Part shown: one piece after another, positions 54,203-62,201 of the stretch
Numbering within the stretch: position 1 is the first letter of the stretch
How the letters are laid out: each line of letters starts with the position of its first letter
Assembly: GCA_963729215.1 (NCBI GenBank)
Contig: CAVSND010000031.1
Span: 434,001 to 498,000 of the forward strand
DNA length: 64,000 nucleotides
Reading direction: 5' to 3'
Source: CAVQJU01 sp963729215
GTDB taxonomy: Bacteria; Acidobacteriota; Vicinamibacteria; Vicinamibacterales; CAVVIG01
Notes under the pieces: model-generated
Seen by the model: the letters and a program-made list of their open reading frames with translations, nothing else
Databases searched by the model: none
Told to the model about the DNA's origin: nothing
Program-made: the position numbers and the translations under genes

Positions 54203-55372
54203 CTATTTCGGTTCGACTTCGAGCAACGCGAGCACCGAGAACGCCGTCGCGGCGTCGGACATGAACAACCGCCGCCAGGTGTCACCCCCGGGGCCGCCGT
54301 GTTCGCGGTCGGCATTGAGCGAGTAGGCGCGCCACGCGGTCCACGTCTGGTCGTCCACGTGAATCTCCTGCTGGTGTGTCTTCAGCCATCGCACGCCGGC
54401 GCTCACTATCGGCTGATCGGCGTGTTGACCGTTTCGCAGCAGCGCGTACACGATGAGCCCGGTCGCGAACCCGTCGGACTGCGCGAGCACCGTGGGGTCC
54501 GGCGTGCCCTGGGGCTTGAAGGGCGGCTCGGTGGCGCTCCACCGCCACGGGCCCATCGCCTGGAGCGACCAGCCGCCGTCAGCCTGCTGACGCTGCCCAA
54601 GCTCTGCGATCAGCGCGTCGCGCTGCGCGCGGGACAGGACGTCCGCGAGGCCGGACGAAGCGAGCAGGGCGAACGTCCGGTTGTAGAGGTTCTGCGCGGC
54701 GAAGTTATCCCGCAGGTACGTGCGGAGCCTGCCGGCGCCGGCGGCCGACGAGCCGGCCGCCCCCGGCACCATGCCGACGCCAATCGCCGCGAGCGTGGCG
54801 CCGTGGTACACGGCGTCCACCGTTTCGTACGGCTCGAGCTTGAAGTTCAGCCAGTCCCATGCGCCATCCGGACGTTGAATCTCCCAGAGGCGTTCGAGCG
54901 CCTTGCGCGTCGCGCCGCCCGGGTCTTTTCTGCCCGCGGCCACATCGGCGCTGGCCAGCACGACGGTGTTCAACACCGCTTCGGTGCCGCGGGACTCGCT
55001 CTTCTTGACGTCGTTCATCTCGTAGAGCACCTCGTGCGCGCCGTAGGATTCCACCCGGCGCGTCGTCTCCTCGACCAGCCGCGCTTCCTGGGCGGCCGGA
55101 GCGCTCGCGTGCATCGCCCGGCGCAGCGCGGGGCGCGCCAGCGCGTACGGAATCGACGAATGGCACGACACGCATGTCGTCTTCTCGTCGCCGGTCCGCA
55201 GCTTCTTCGCGTTGGTGAACCAGAGGTCCATCCGATCGTCGAGATATTTCGCGGCCGCCGCAGGATTCCACGCAGCGGAGACCGCGGCGGCCTGATTCTG
55301 ATCGGCGGCGAGCATGTGAACGCCAGCAAGAACCGCCAGAAACGACACAAAGATGGGGGTGCCCCGCGTCAT
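54203..55372 (-). CDS. Exported protein with a CxxCH haem motif and toroid repeats
   Basis: The 389-residue protein starts MTRGTPIFVSFLAVLAGVHM (signal peptide). At about residue 64 there is one haem-binding motif (TTCVSCHSSIPYALARPALR). After that it has alpha/alpha-barrel repeats like those of squalene cyclase/prenyltransferases: LERLWEIQRPDGAWDWLNFK and LGQRQQADGGWSLQAMGPWR, which contain QxxDGxW. A terpenoid-cyclase-type fold carrying a single c-type haem is an uncommon combination. Function unknown; not a terpene cyclase by motif (no DxDD). The start overlaps the next GNAT gene. Confidence 0.7.
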   Translation of the reverse strand: MTRGTPIFVSFLAVLAGVHMLAADQNQAAAVSAAWNPAAAAKYLDDRMDLWFTNAKKLRTGDEKTTCVSCHSSIPYALARPALRRAMHASAPAAQEARLVEETTRRVESYGAHEVLYEMNDVKKSESRGTEAVLNTVVLASADVAAGRKDPGGATRKALERLWEIQRPDGAWDWLNFKLEPYETVDAVYHGATLAAIGVGMVPGAAGSSAAGAGRLRTYLRDNFAAQNLYNRTFALLASSGLADVLSRAQRDALIAELGQRQQADGGWSLQAMGPWRWSATEPPFKPQGTPDPTVLAQSDGFATGLIVYALLRNGQHADQPIVSAGVRWLKTHQQEIHVDDQTWTAWRAYSLNADREHGGPGGDTWRRLFMSDAATAFSVLALLEVEPK

Positions 55373-55864
55373 GGTTTTTGACTCCTCCGCTCGACCAGCA
55401 CGACGTCGTGCCAGGCGCCGGCAAGCGATCCGATTCGTTCCCGTGTTCCCACAATACGAAAACCGCACGAGAGGTGCAGGCGGATGCTCGGCGCGTTCGA
55501 GGCAAAAATGCCGCCCTGCAGCGTCCAGAATCCCGCGCGTTCGGCCGCTTCGACCAGCGCCTGCAGCAGGCGCCTGCCGATGCCGCGGCCGCGGCAGCCG
55601 TCAGCGACATAGATGCTGACTTCGGCGACGCCAGCATATACGGATCGGGCGGACACCGGGCTGAGGGCCGCCCAGGCCGCCACCAACCTGCTCATCGTCC
55701 ACGGCCACGAGACGAGGCGCCGCCAGATGCGACGCGTTCCACTTGTCCCAGCCCGGCACATCGGTTTCGAATGTGGCGCGGCCGGTCGCGATGCCCTGCC
55801 TGTAAATCGACTGCACGGCCGGCCAGTCGGACTCGTCGAGGCTTCGAATCGACAACGTCATCAC
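55369..55864 (-). pseudogene. GNAT acetyltransferase (phosphinothricin acetyltransferase-like), one-base frameshift
   Basis: The first half (MMTLSIRSLDESDWPAVQSI, FETDVPGWDKWNASHL) and the second half (YAGVAEVSIYVADGCRGRGI, RLLQALVEAAERAGFWTLQG, GCGFR-type end) are typical of the phosphinothricin acetyltransferase branch, but in different frames. One extra base at about 55682-55690 (in GTTGGTGGCGG) separates them. Repaired, about 164 residues. It would acetylate an amine-bearing small molecule. Its stop overlaps the start of the haem/toroid gene. Confidence 0.75.
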
Positions 55865-55880
55865 AGGCAGGCGGTGCCGC

Positions 55881-56423
55881 TCACGACCACGAATACTTCG
55901 CGGCGAGCTTCACGATGGTTTTCACGCCGCGGAATGTGGCCCTGCCGCCAAGCGCTTTCTCGAACCTGGCGTTGGAGAACGTGGACTCGCTCTGTTTCTT
56001 CCGGCACAGCCAGTACATTTCCCGGCCGTTGACATGAAAATCGTCGATCGACGTCCGCATGGCCATCAGCAGTTTCACGGCGGCTGGTTCGAGCGGATCC
56101 CCCAGGAACGCCACGTTCACCGCCTGCGCTGACCGGAGCTGCGCGTCCTCGAACGGCTTGTACCCGGCGATGGCGGCCACTTCCGCTTCGGTCCTGATAA
56201 ACGTCCTGACCTCGTAGCCGAGTGAATCGTGCAGGCGCTTCTCGATCTTCCGTTCGAGCGCTGTGGTTTTTCCCGGCGGCGCCGTGAACACCACGTTGCC
56301 GCTCGCGATGAAGGTCTCGACGTCTTTCAGGCCAATCGCTTCGAACTCCCGCCGCAACGTGTCCATCGACACGGTGTGGCCGCCGACATTGATCGCCCTG
56401 AGGAACGCTACCAGCTTCGGCAT
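55881..56423 (-). CDS. DUF1697 domain protein
   Basis: The 180-residue protein starts MPKLVAFLRAINVGGHTVSM with AGGAGCGG ahead of it. The DUF1697 pattern is complete: LREFEAIGLKDVETFIASGN, VVFTAPPGKTTALERKIEK, GYEVRTFIRTEAEVAAIAG, NVAFLGDPLEPAAVK. The family is small and cytoplasmic with no proven role. It lies in a minus-strand run with DinB and GNAT genes. Confidence 0.88.
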   Translation of the reverse strand: MPKLVAFLRAINVGGHTVSMDTLRREFEAIGLKDVETFIASGNVVFTAPPGKTTALERKIEKRLHDSLGYEVRTFIRTEAEVAAIAGYKPFEDAQLRSAQAVNVAFLGDPLEPAAVKLLMAMRTSIDDFHVNGREMYWLCRKKQSESTFSNARFEKALGGRATFRGVKTIVKLAAKYSWS

Positions 56424-56433
56424 CCGCTCCTGC

Positions 56434-56970
56434 CTAACGAGTCTTGTCCTGCCAGACCGGGTGCGCGAGCCCGCCGGCGTCTTCGTAAAACGCGATCGAG
56501 CCCGGCGCGTGCAGTTTGGCCAGCAGGACGATCTGGCCCAGGTGCATCGAGAAGTGCTCGACGACATGATAAATCGCTTCGAGCACCGTGATATCGCGTC
56601 CCTGGATTGTTCTAGGCTCCAGGAGCTGCCCTGGCGTCAGCGCGGCGAGAACCCGATCGACCTCGGCGAGGGTGTTTTCGAGATCGGACAGAAGCGCGGG
56701 CGCCGGCGGGCCGCCGCGCGCCGAAAATTCGGCCGCGCGATCACGCGCTCCCGGCCGGCGCCCAACGCCGCTCAGGATCCACTGGCTGACGTTCCCGTTC
56801 AGGTGCAGGAGCAGATTGCCGGCGCTGTTCGAGTGCTCGTCCGGGCGCCACCAGATCTTGTCGGCGGGCAGGGCCAGCACGGCGCTCCTCAATTTGGCCG
56901 GGTATTCGACACCCAGAAAATACCGGGATTGCTCCAGGAAGATCGCCGCGTGACGGTCTGGAATAGACAT
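56434..56970 (-). CDS. DinB family protein (DUF1572 type)
   Basis: The start is MSIPDRHAAIFLEQSRYFLG, giving 178 residues. The four-helix bundle has the metal-binding histidines HLNGNVSQWILSGVG and YHVVEHFSMHLGQIVLLAKL, the latter typical of this branch. It is one of three DinB-fold genes within 5 kb. The actual substrate is unknown; thiol transfer from bacillithiol or mycothiol is the model for related enzymes. Confidence 0.85.
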   Translation of the reverse strand: MSIPDRHAAIFLEQSRYFLGVEYPAKLRSAVLALPADKIWWRPDEHSNSAGNLLLHLNGNVSQWILSGVGRRPGARDRAAEFSARGGPPAPALLSDLENTLAEVDRVLAALTPGQLLEPRTIQGRDITVLEAIYHVVEHFSMHLGQIVLLAKLHAPGSIAFYEDAGGLAHPVWQDKTR

Positions 56971-56974
56971 GACT

Positions 56975-57427
56975 TCAGCCTCGGTGTTTCTCCAACACGC
57001 GCTCGATGAACTGTGACCACACCACATCAGGCTCCCACACCGAATGCATCAGGGCAAACGCCTCCTCAGGGTCCCAACCAAGCCTGACGATCCGGTACAG
57101 CCCGAGGAACGCGGTCACGCGCTTGTTGGCGGCGCAGTGCACGAGCATCCTGCGCGCGCGGTTGGCGTCCATGGCGTCGAAGAACGCCGCGAGATCCTTC
57201 TCGGTCGGGGCAGAAAACGCCACCGGGATGTGAACGTAGTCCAGGCCGAGCGCAGCGATGCAGCCCGCTTCGTCTTTGAGCGCCGACGGCGCATCGTGCG
57301 GCGCGAGGTTGATGACGACCTGCACCCCGCGGCGCGCCACCGCGGCAAGCTGGTCTTCAGACGGCTGACCTGACGTCAGCAGGGAGGCGTCAACTTCGCG
57401 GACGTTGCGGATATCCAGGACACTCAC
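56975..57427 (-). CDS. Protein tyrosine phosphatase-like (beta-lactamase hydrolase-like) protein
   Basis: The 150-residue protein starts MSVLDIRNVREVDASLLTSG. The fold is that of DUF442/dual-specificity phosphatases, with SGQPSEDQLAAVARRGVQVV and NLAPHDA. The catalytic loop reads VHCAANKRVTAFLGLYR. The Arg is five residues after the Cys, one short of the normal CX5R, so catalysis is uncertain. It lies one base after the DinB gene at 57428. Confidence 0.78.
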   Translation of the reverse strand: MSVLDIRNVREVDASLLTSGQPSEDQLAAVARRGVQVVINLAPHDAPSALKDEAGCIAALGLDYVHIPVAFSAPTEKDLAAFFDAMDANRARRMLVHCAANKRVTAFLGLYRIVRLGWDPEEAFALMHSVWEPDVVWSQFIERVLEKHRG

Positions 57428-57922
57428 TTATCGACGCTCCCGGAGTCTCTTCAAAAGCTGAATCTGACCGGCGTGATACAGATCGTGCGCGGCGGCACCA
57501 GTAACCAGCGAGAAGTTGCTGTCGGCGCTTCCACGATGCTTCTTGTACAAATGACCGGGGTCCAGCGCCGCTGCGGCTGCACGCAGCGACTGGTGCATCT
57601 CCTGCAGCAGCGCGAGATCGTTTCGCCACGCCTTCTCGCCGGCGCCGGCATCCGCCGAAGGCCGGCGAAACCAGTTCGAACCTTTGAGTGGAAACGCACC
57701 ACGGGGCGCACGGGCAAGGCGGCGCCAGGCCGCGTACTTCCAATACGCGGCGTGAACCACCAGTTCCCAGACGTTATGCCGCCCCCCGGCCGGGCGCCAC
57801 GAGGCCTGGCGCGGCGACAGGCCGCGAATCGACCCGCGCAAGTTGGTGCCGTGCCACGAACGGTGGTCGTACGCCTGGTCGAGGATGGACAGAAGCTGCC
57901 GGATTTCGCGTGGCTGTGCCAA
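57428..57922 (-). CDS. DinB family protein
   Basis: The 164-residue protein starts MAQPREIRQLLSILDQAYDH. The DinB fold is shown by NVWELVVHAAYWKYAAWRRL and AAAHDLYHAGQIQLLKRLRE (metal histidines in HDLYHAGQ). It is the third DinB gene of the 53-58 kb run. Stop and start codons of the two adjoining genes are within one base, so they are likely co-transcribed with the phosphatase-like gene. Confidence 0.85.
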   Translation of the reverse strand: MAQPREIRQLLSILDQAYDHRSWHGTNLRGSIRGLSPRQASWRPAGGRHNVWELVVHAAYWKYAAWRRLARAPRGAFPLKGSNWFRRPSADAGAGEKAWRNDLALLQEMHQSLRAAAAALDPGHLYKKHRGSADSNFSLVTGAAAHDLYHAGQIQLLKRLRERR

Positions 57923-57945
57923 GCGGCCACCTCACGTCAGTACAG

Positions 57946-58569
57946 TTAGAAGCTCACCGATATCGTCCAGCACTCGATCCGCCCCTCGAAATTGCTGCGC
58001 TTCGTCAGGTCGGTCGGCACGACGATGCAGCCGATGCCGGCTGCCCTGGCGGACTCGAGGCCGCGCGCCGAATCCTCGATGGCGACGCACGCCTCCGGAG
58101 AAAAGCCGCTCCGCTCGACGGCCCGCAGGTACGGCTCAGGGTCCGGCTTGACGCGCGTGAAGTCGCTGGCCGTCAGCACAAAGTCGAAGTACTTGAGCAG
58201 CCCCGTGTCGCGGTGAATGACGTCGAAATGATCCTTCCTGGAGCTCGTGACCACACCCATCATGTACTTCCCGTGTAACACGTCGAGTACCTTGGTGATG
58301 CCGGCAGCCAGACGCGGCGCCTGTGCCAGGAGATCGCTGTAGCGGGCGTTGCGTTCGTCGCGCAGCCGCTCGACCAGGTCCGCCGGAACGCCGCGCTCCT
58401 GAGCAAGGTGCCACGCACCCCTGCCTTCTACCAGAAACAGCTGGATATAGTCGTCCCTGGTGAGCGCGATGTCGACGGACGCCAGGACTTCCTGCGTCGC
58501 CTGAAAGTACAGGTGCTCGGTGTCGACCAGGACGCCGTCGTTGTCCCAGAAGATGGCTCTCGTCTTCAC
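57946..58569 (-). CDS. HAD-superfamily phosphatase (beta-phosphoglucomutase/phosphoglycolate type)
   Basis: The 207-residue protein starts MKTRAIFWDNDGVLVDTEHL, with the nucleophile Asp and acid/base Asp in WDNDGVLVD. Motif II is GVVTSSRKDHF, motif III K in RVKPDPEPYL, motif IV AIEDSARGL. The cap is alpha-helical. It dephosphorylates a sugar phosphate or similar; the substrate is unknown. It starts one base after the stop of the metallo-beta-lactamase-fold gene. Confidence 0.9.
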   Translation of the reverse strand: MKTRAIFWDNDGVLVDTEHLYFQATQEVLASVDIALTRDDYIQLFLVEGRGAWHLAQERGVPADLVERLRDERNARYSDLLAQAPRLAAGITKVLDVLHGKYMMGVVTSSRKDHFDVIHRDTGLLKYFDFVLTASDFTRVKPDPEPYLRAVERSGFSPEACVAIEDSARGLESARAAGIGCIVVPTDLTKRSNFEGRIECWTISVSF

Positions 58570-58570
58570 C

Positions 58571-59548
58571 TTACGGGTTTCGGGGAGTATCGGCGTAGAG
58601 CGACCGGACCATGCCGCCGATGCGGTTCGGCGCGGTCCAGTCCGGGTGCTTCGCCTGAAACTCCGCCGTCAGCGTCGTCGCGGCTTCGTCGGCGGTTTTC
58701 CCCTGAGCCTTGAGCTGAGCCACGCGCGCCTGAAGCGTCTCGAAGACTTCACGCTGCTGGGCGATCAGCGACCCATCGCCGACGGGTCCGTGGGCGGGCA
58801 CGATCGCCGTGGGCCGGAGCGGCTCGAGCTGCTTCAGCACGCTCACCCACACCGGGACGCTCGAAGTCTGGCCGAACGCGACCGGCACCTTGTTCATCAC
58901 CACGTCGCCGGCATAGAGCACGCGGTCCTGTTCGACGAACACCATGGTGTCGCCTGGCGTGTGCGTCGAGCCGAGCGCGAGGAGCTTGACCGAGACGCCG
59001 CCGAGGTCGATGGTGTACTCGCGGTCGAAGAGCACGTCGGCCTTGCGGACCGGCGCATCCTTCAGCATTTCGCCGATGCCGGGCGAGAAGGTGGCGAAGC
59101 GTTTGGTGAGGTCGGGACCGAGCTCGTCCAGGTCCTTCTGCTGCTGCCTCGAAATGACGTACGTCGTCCCTGCCGGGAAAGCCGAGATGCCGGCGACGTG
59201 CTCGGCATGAAAATGTGTGGTCACGAGAAACAGTTTCGTGTTTCTGCTGACCTTGCCAACCTCGCGCATGACGGCCGCGCCGTTACGCGGGCCCATGCCC
59301 GTGTCAACGACGAGTGTCGCGCTGGTGCCGACGACGATCCCGATGTTCGGCACGAGCACGACGTTCCCGTCCGGGATCACGTACGAGTGGGGCGCCAGCT
59401 TGACCGTGACATTTTCTCTGACGATGGGATCCGGCAGGTTCTGCGGCGGCTGCTGCGCGGCGATCATGTGCGCCAGCGACCACCACTCCCGCGGCAGCCG
59501 CGCCAACCCGCACCGATCGGCTTCATCGTCATGCAGGGATTCTAACAA
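58571..59548 (-). CDS. Metallo-beta-lactamase fold hydrolase, probably exported
   Basis: The protein has the MBL fold: LVVDTGMGPRNGAAVMRE, then the first metal motif TTHFHAEHVAG, LLALGSTHTPGDTMVF, YAGDVVMN and the last His in VPAHGPVGDG. The first motif reads HxHxEH where most have HxHxDH, so one metal site may differ. The start is uncertain. A better export signal lies in another frame near 59470-59520, and an internal ATG at 59467 is possible. About 298-325 residues. The substrate is unknown. Confidence 0.82.
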   Translation of the reverse strand: MLESLHDDEADRCGLARLPREWWSLAHMIAAQQPPQNLPDPIVRENVTVKLAPHSYVIPDGNVVLVPNIGIVVGTSATLVVDTGMGPRNGAAVMREVGKVSRNTKLFLVTTHFHAEHVAGISAFPAGTTYVISRQQQKDLDELGPDLTKRFATFSPGIGEMLKDAPVRKADVLFDREYTIDLGGVSVKLLALGSTHTPGDTMVFVEQDRVLYAGDVVMNKVPVAFGQTSSVPVWVSVLKQLEPLRPTAIVPAHGPVGDGSLIAQQREVFETLQARVAQLKAQGKTADEAATTLTAEFQAKHPDWTAPNRIGGMVRSLYADTPRNP

Positions 59549-59554
59549 ACCGCG

Positions 59555-60433
59555 CTATCCCGTCCACCAACGGTCAATCTGGCGCCGGAAGCGGGCTGGC
59601 CTGGCGGCAAACAACCGGCTCCCGCGCTTGTACGCGCGCCGCCGGAGCTCCAGTTGGCGCTCGTCAATGCAGCCAAGCACTGCGGCAATCGTGCGCTCGT
59701 CGCCAAAACGGGCCGGGGCGTTGAGGATCTGCCGATGCAGCACGACCAGATTCTGGTGGTCGCCGAGCCACGTCCCGAGTTGCTTGAGACGTCGAACCCT
59801 TCCAGAAATGCGGCCATTCACGCCCTTCAGCAGCCGCATCTGGTACCAGTGCTCCTTGACGCGACGGCGCCAGCGGTGCAGGCTCTCGTCGCCATTCTGC
59901 CCGCGCGCGAGCGTCATCGCCTCACGCGCTCGTCGATACGTGCGTCGCATCCCGGCCCGCATCGCATCCTGGCCGGCCGCCTTCCTGATTCGTCTCGGAA
60001 CGGTTCGGGTGGATCGCTCCAGTGTCCGGACGACTCCGGGGAGCAAACGAGGAACACGGGACTGCGCCCGCTGCTTGTCCGCCTTCAACGCACGATCGAG
60101 CGATCGGACAACGGAGGCGGTGAGCACCCGCGGGTAGCGAATGCGAAGTTTCTCAAGGGTTTCGCCGCTCGCGTCCGCATCCCTCAAGGCGGACAGCCGT
60201 CGCGAGGCGCTTCTCAAGCCGCCGTTGAGAGAGTCGTAGGCCTTCCCCAGGCTCGCTTCCAACAAGCGCAACACCGCACGGACCTTCTTCACGTGCTTGC
60301 GGACCTCGTGCACGTTGTCCACCGACATCGTCCCGCTGCTCCCGACGGCGTCGACCGCCGACGTGAGCTCCGCGGACACGACGTGTGACAACTGCCGGCC
60401 GACGGCTTTTCTACGTTTGAGTCTAAACGCCAT
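59555..60433 (-). CDS. CHAD domain protein
   Basis: A 292-residue, all-helical, Arg/Lys-rich protein starting MAFRLKRRKAVGRQLSHVVS. It has the conserved histidines of the CHAD fold: NVHEVRKHVKKVRAVLRLLE (first repeat) and DESLHRWRRRVKEHWYQMRL (second repeat). CHAD domains bind polyphosphate. In other bacteria they are found with CYTH-type triphosphatases; none is near. It might target polyphosphate granules. Confidence 0.9.
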   Translation of the reverse strand: MAFRLKRRKAVGRQLSHVVSAELTSAVDAVGSSGTMSVDNVHEVRKHVKKVRAVLRLLEASLGKAYDSLNGGLRSASRRLSALRDADASGETLEKLRIRYPRVLTASVVRSLDRALKADKQRAQSRVPRLLPGVVRTLERSTRTVPRRIRKAAGQDAMRAGMRRTYRRAREAMTLARGQNGDESLHRWRRRVKEHWYQMRLLKGVNGRISGRVRRLKQLGTWLGDHQNLVVLHRQILNAPARFGDERTIAAVLGCIDERQLELRRRAYKRGSRLFAARPARFRRQIDRWWTG

Positions 60434-60482
60434 GATTTCCGGGCAGGAGCGCGCGCGTCCGTCGCCTCCCCCTCGGCTTCCC

Positions 60483-61166
60483 TCATCGGGACGCTTCGAG
60501 GGTGTACCTGGCGATGAAGTCGCCGGCTCCCGACGACACGTAGATTTCCCCGGGGCGAGTCGGGTTCCTGTACACGCGAAACCCGCGATAGGTCCCGTCC
60601 GGTGTGAAGCTCGCCACGTAAGGCTGCCGGCCGGCCAGTATCCAGACTTTGTTGTCGAACACGATCCAAATCCCCCGGTTGGCGCCGGGCGGCACCGCCG
60701 AGACGGCATTGCCGGGCGCCGGGGGCCGGACGCTCGGCGGCGGGCGATCGCCAGGCGGAGCCTCGGCGGCAGCGCTTTCGCCGGCTGCCTCTTCTACCTC
60801 GGCCGGCGCGGTTGCGGGCGGCGGTGCCAACGTGTCAGCCACCTGGTCCGTTCGGCGCCGCTCGTAAGGACGCATGAGCTTCCCGCCGATCGGGACGTAC
60901 ACGATGTTGTAAGGGTCGCGCGTGCCGTCGACGTAGATCGGAACGCCTTTGAAGCTGCTGCTGCGCACCATCACGGCGCCGTCGAAGAATACCGTCGGGC
61001 CCGATGGATAGTACGACGTGCCGCCCAGAACGACCGGCTCGCCGCTGAACCGGAAGTCTGATCCGGATGACGCGATTCGCGACGCATCCGTGTCGGTGAT
61101 TTGACCCGCCGCCGTCGCCGCTGCCTGAAGCACGACGATCACGACACCCGCGATCCACGAGCGCAC
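60483..61166 (-). CDS. Exported hypothetical protein with a Pro/Ala-rich linker
   Basis: I use a GTG start at 61166 (VRSWIAGVVIVVLQAAATAA, signal peptide) with GGAGG five bases upstream, giving 227 residues. The N-terminal region (FFDGAVMVRSSSFKGVPIYV, YNIVYVPIGGKLMRPYERRR) is conserved in soil bacteria. A Pro/Ala/Glu linker covers about 110-165, and the end (FDNKVWILAGRQPYVASFTP) resembles a small beta-domain. No known domain. It is probably secreted or periplasmic. Confidence 0.7.
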   Translation of the reverse strand: MRSWIAGVVIVVLQAAATAAGQITDTDASRIASSGSDFRFSGEPVVLGGTSYYPSGPTVFFDGAVMVRSSSFKGVPIYVDGTRDPYNIVYVPIGGKLMRPYERRRTDQVADTLAPPPATAPAEVEEAAGESAAAEAPPGDRPPPSVRPPAPGNAVSAVPPGANRGIWIVFDNKVWILAGRQPYVASFTPDGTYRGFRVYRNPTRPGEIYVSSGAGDFIARYTLEASR

Positions 61167-61337
61167 GGCAACCTCCGCCTGGACGAAAGCATGACCGCTG
61201 CCATTCGCCAGCTCGGCCGGTCGCGATTCGGTTGTGCGCGCTGACACCGCGCCGGTTTGACGGCTAAGGCGGAGCTTGGCACCGTGGTACGCGCGATGCA
61301 GTGGACGCGAACGGAGCGATCGCAAAGGAGGATCTCG

Positions 61338-61896
61338 GTGAACATCAAACGAACGATCACGGCCGGCGCTTTTGCCATCGCGACCGCGACAATCGCCACC
61401 CAGAACCCCATTGCGCAAACACCCGCACCACCCGCTGCCGGGCCGCAGCAGAACGCACCCGGTCCGCTTCCCTGCGTGCCATTGAACCAGGCGGCGGCGC
61501 CAGGGAATTCGTCGAGCTCGCCGAGTGCCGGACGTCTTCCTTCAGCCGGAACGAAGCCGGCCGAGAACACCAACACAACGCCGGCGGCACCGGACAATTC
61601 CCAGAGCGCCGCGAGTACCGGTTCCCTGCCCCGCGTCAACGGCGCCCGACCAGAGCCTCCCGCCGGCGATACCAGCCACGCCGCCGGCGCCGCCGCGCGT
61701 GCCCGCGAAACCACCGACGCCGCGCGCACCAATCCAGACGCCTCCGCTGCCGCCAACGCCTCCCGCGCCGCCGCGGCCGCCAGCCACGGCGCTGCCGGTG
61801 CCGCCACAACCGAGCACTGCCCCGGCGCCGCCGACGACGAACGCGCCGGCGCCTGCAGCTTCAACGCCTGCGCCCGACAGTTCCGGTCAGAAGTAA
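61338..61896 (+). CDS. Exported Pro/Ala-rich low-complexity protein, likely frameshifted
   Basis: A GTG start lies six bases after AAAGGAGG, an excellent ribosome-binding site. The N-terminus VNIKRTITAGAFAIATATIA is a signal peptide ending at IAQ. The following sequence is Pro/Ala/Ser rich. One extra base at about 61570-61650 joins this frame to a Pro-rich frame (PPAPPRVPAKPPTPRA, ending TPAPDSSGQK at 61896). The repaired protein would be about 185 residues. Function unknown; a secreted surface protein is plausible. Confidence 0.6.
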
Positions 61897-61976
61897 GACG
61901 GGCGGCGGGCGGGCGTTGCGTGTCGTGCAACGCTCTGCCGGCGCCGTTCACTACAGCGAGAGCACGGAGAACGCGC

Positions 61977-62177
61977 ATGGAGACACAAGGCCGGTTGATT
62001 GAGTTCTGGCTCGTCGGCGTGAAGCGATGTGTCCTGTGCAGCGTGGACCAGGAGCTCGAAGTACGGCTCTACGATCGCGGACTCCTTGTTGGCCTGGAGC
62101 CGTGCCAGACATCGCGCGAAGGGCTCGAGATCGCGAAGAGATGGCGGACGAAGCCGCCGCTCTGGCCGCCGTTCTAG
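61977..62177 (+). CDS. Small hypothetical protein
   Basis: A 66-residue ORF starting METQGRLIEFWLVGVKRCVL, with three Cys (two in CVLC) and the end KRWRTKPPLWPPF. It has a natural-looking amino-acid mix and a hairpin at its stop codon, which argues for a real gene, but there is no family match I can name and no clear ribosome-binding site. Confidence 0.45.
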   Translation: METQGRLIEFWLVGVKRCVLCSVDQELEVRLYDRGLLVGLEPCQTSREGLEIAKRWRTKPPLWPPF

Positions 62178-62185
62178 CGGCGGCC
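62164..62185. terminator. Hairpin around the stop codon of the small ORF
   Basis: GGCCGCCG (62164-62171), loop TTCTAG, CGGCGGCC (62178-62185): a perfect 8-bp stem whose loop contains the TAG stop codon of the plus-strand ORF. The T-run ACTATTTTTT begins 16 bp later. It could terminate the plus-strand transcript; the distance to the T-run is too long for a classic intrinsic terminator. Confidence 0.5.
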
Positions 62186-62201
62186 GGACACTTCTGGCGG
62201 A

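Noticed and set aside
55015..55350. Separate Arg-rich ORF inside the haem/toroid gene
   Set aside because: It is a frame-shifted shadow of the same DNA without start-site support.
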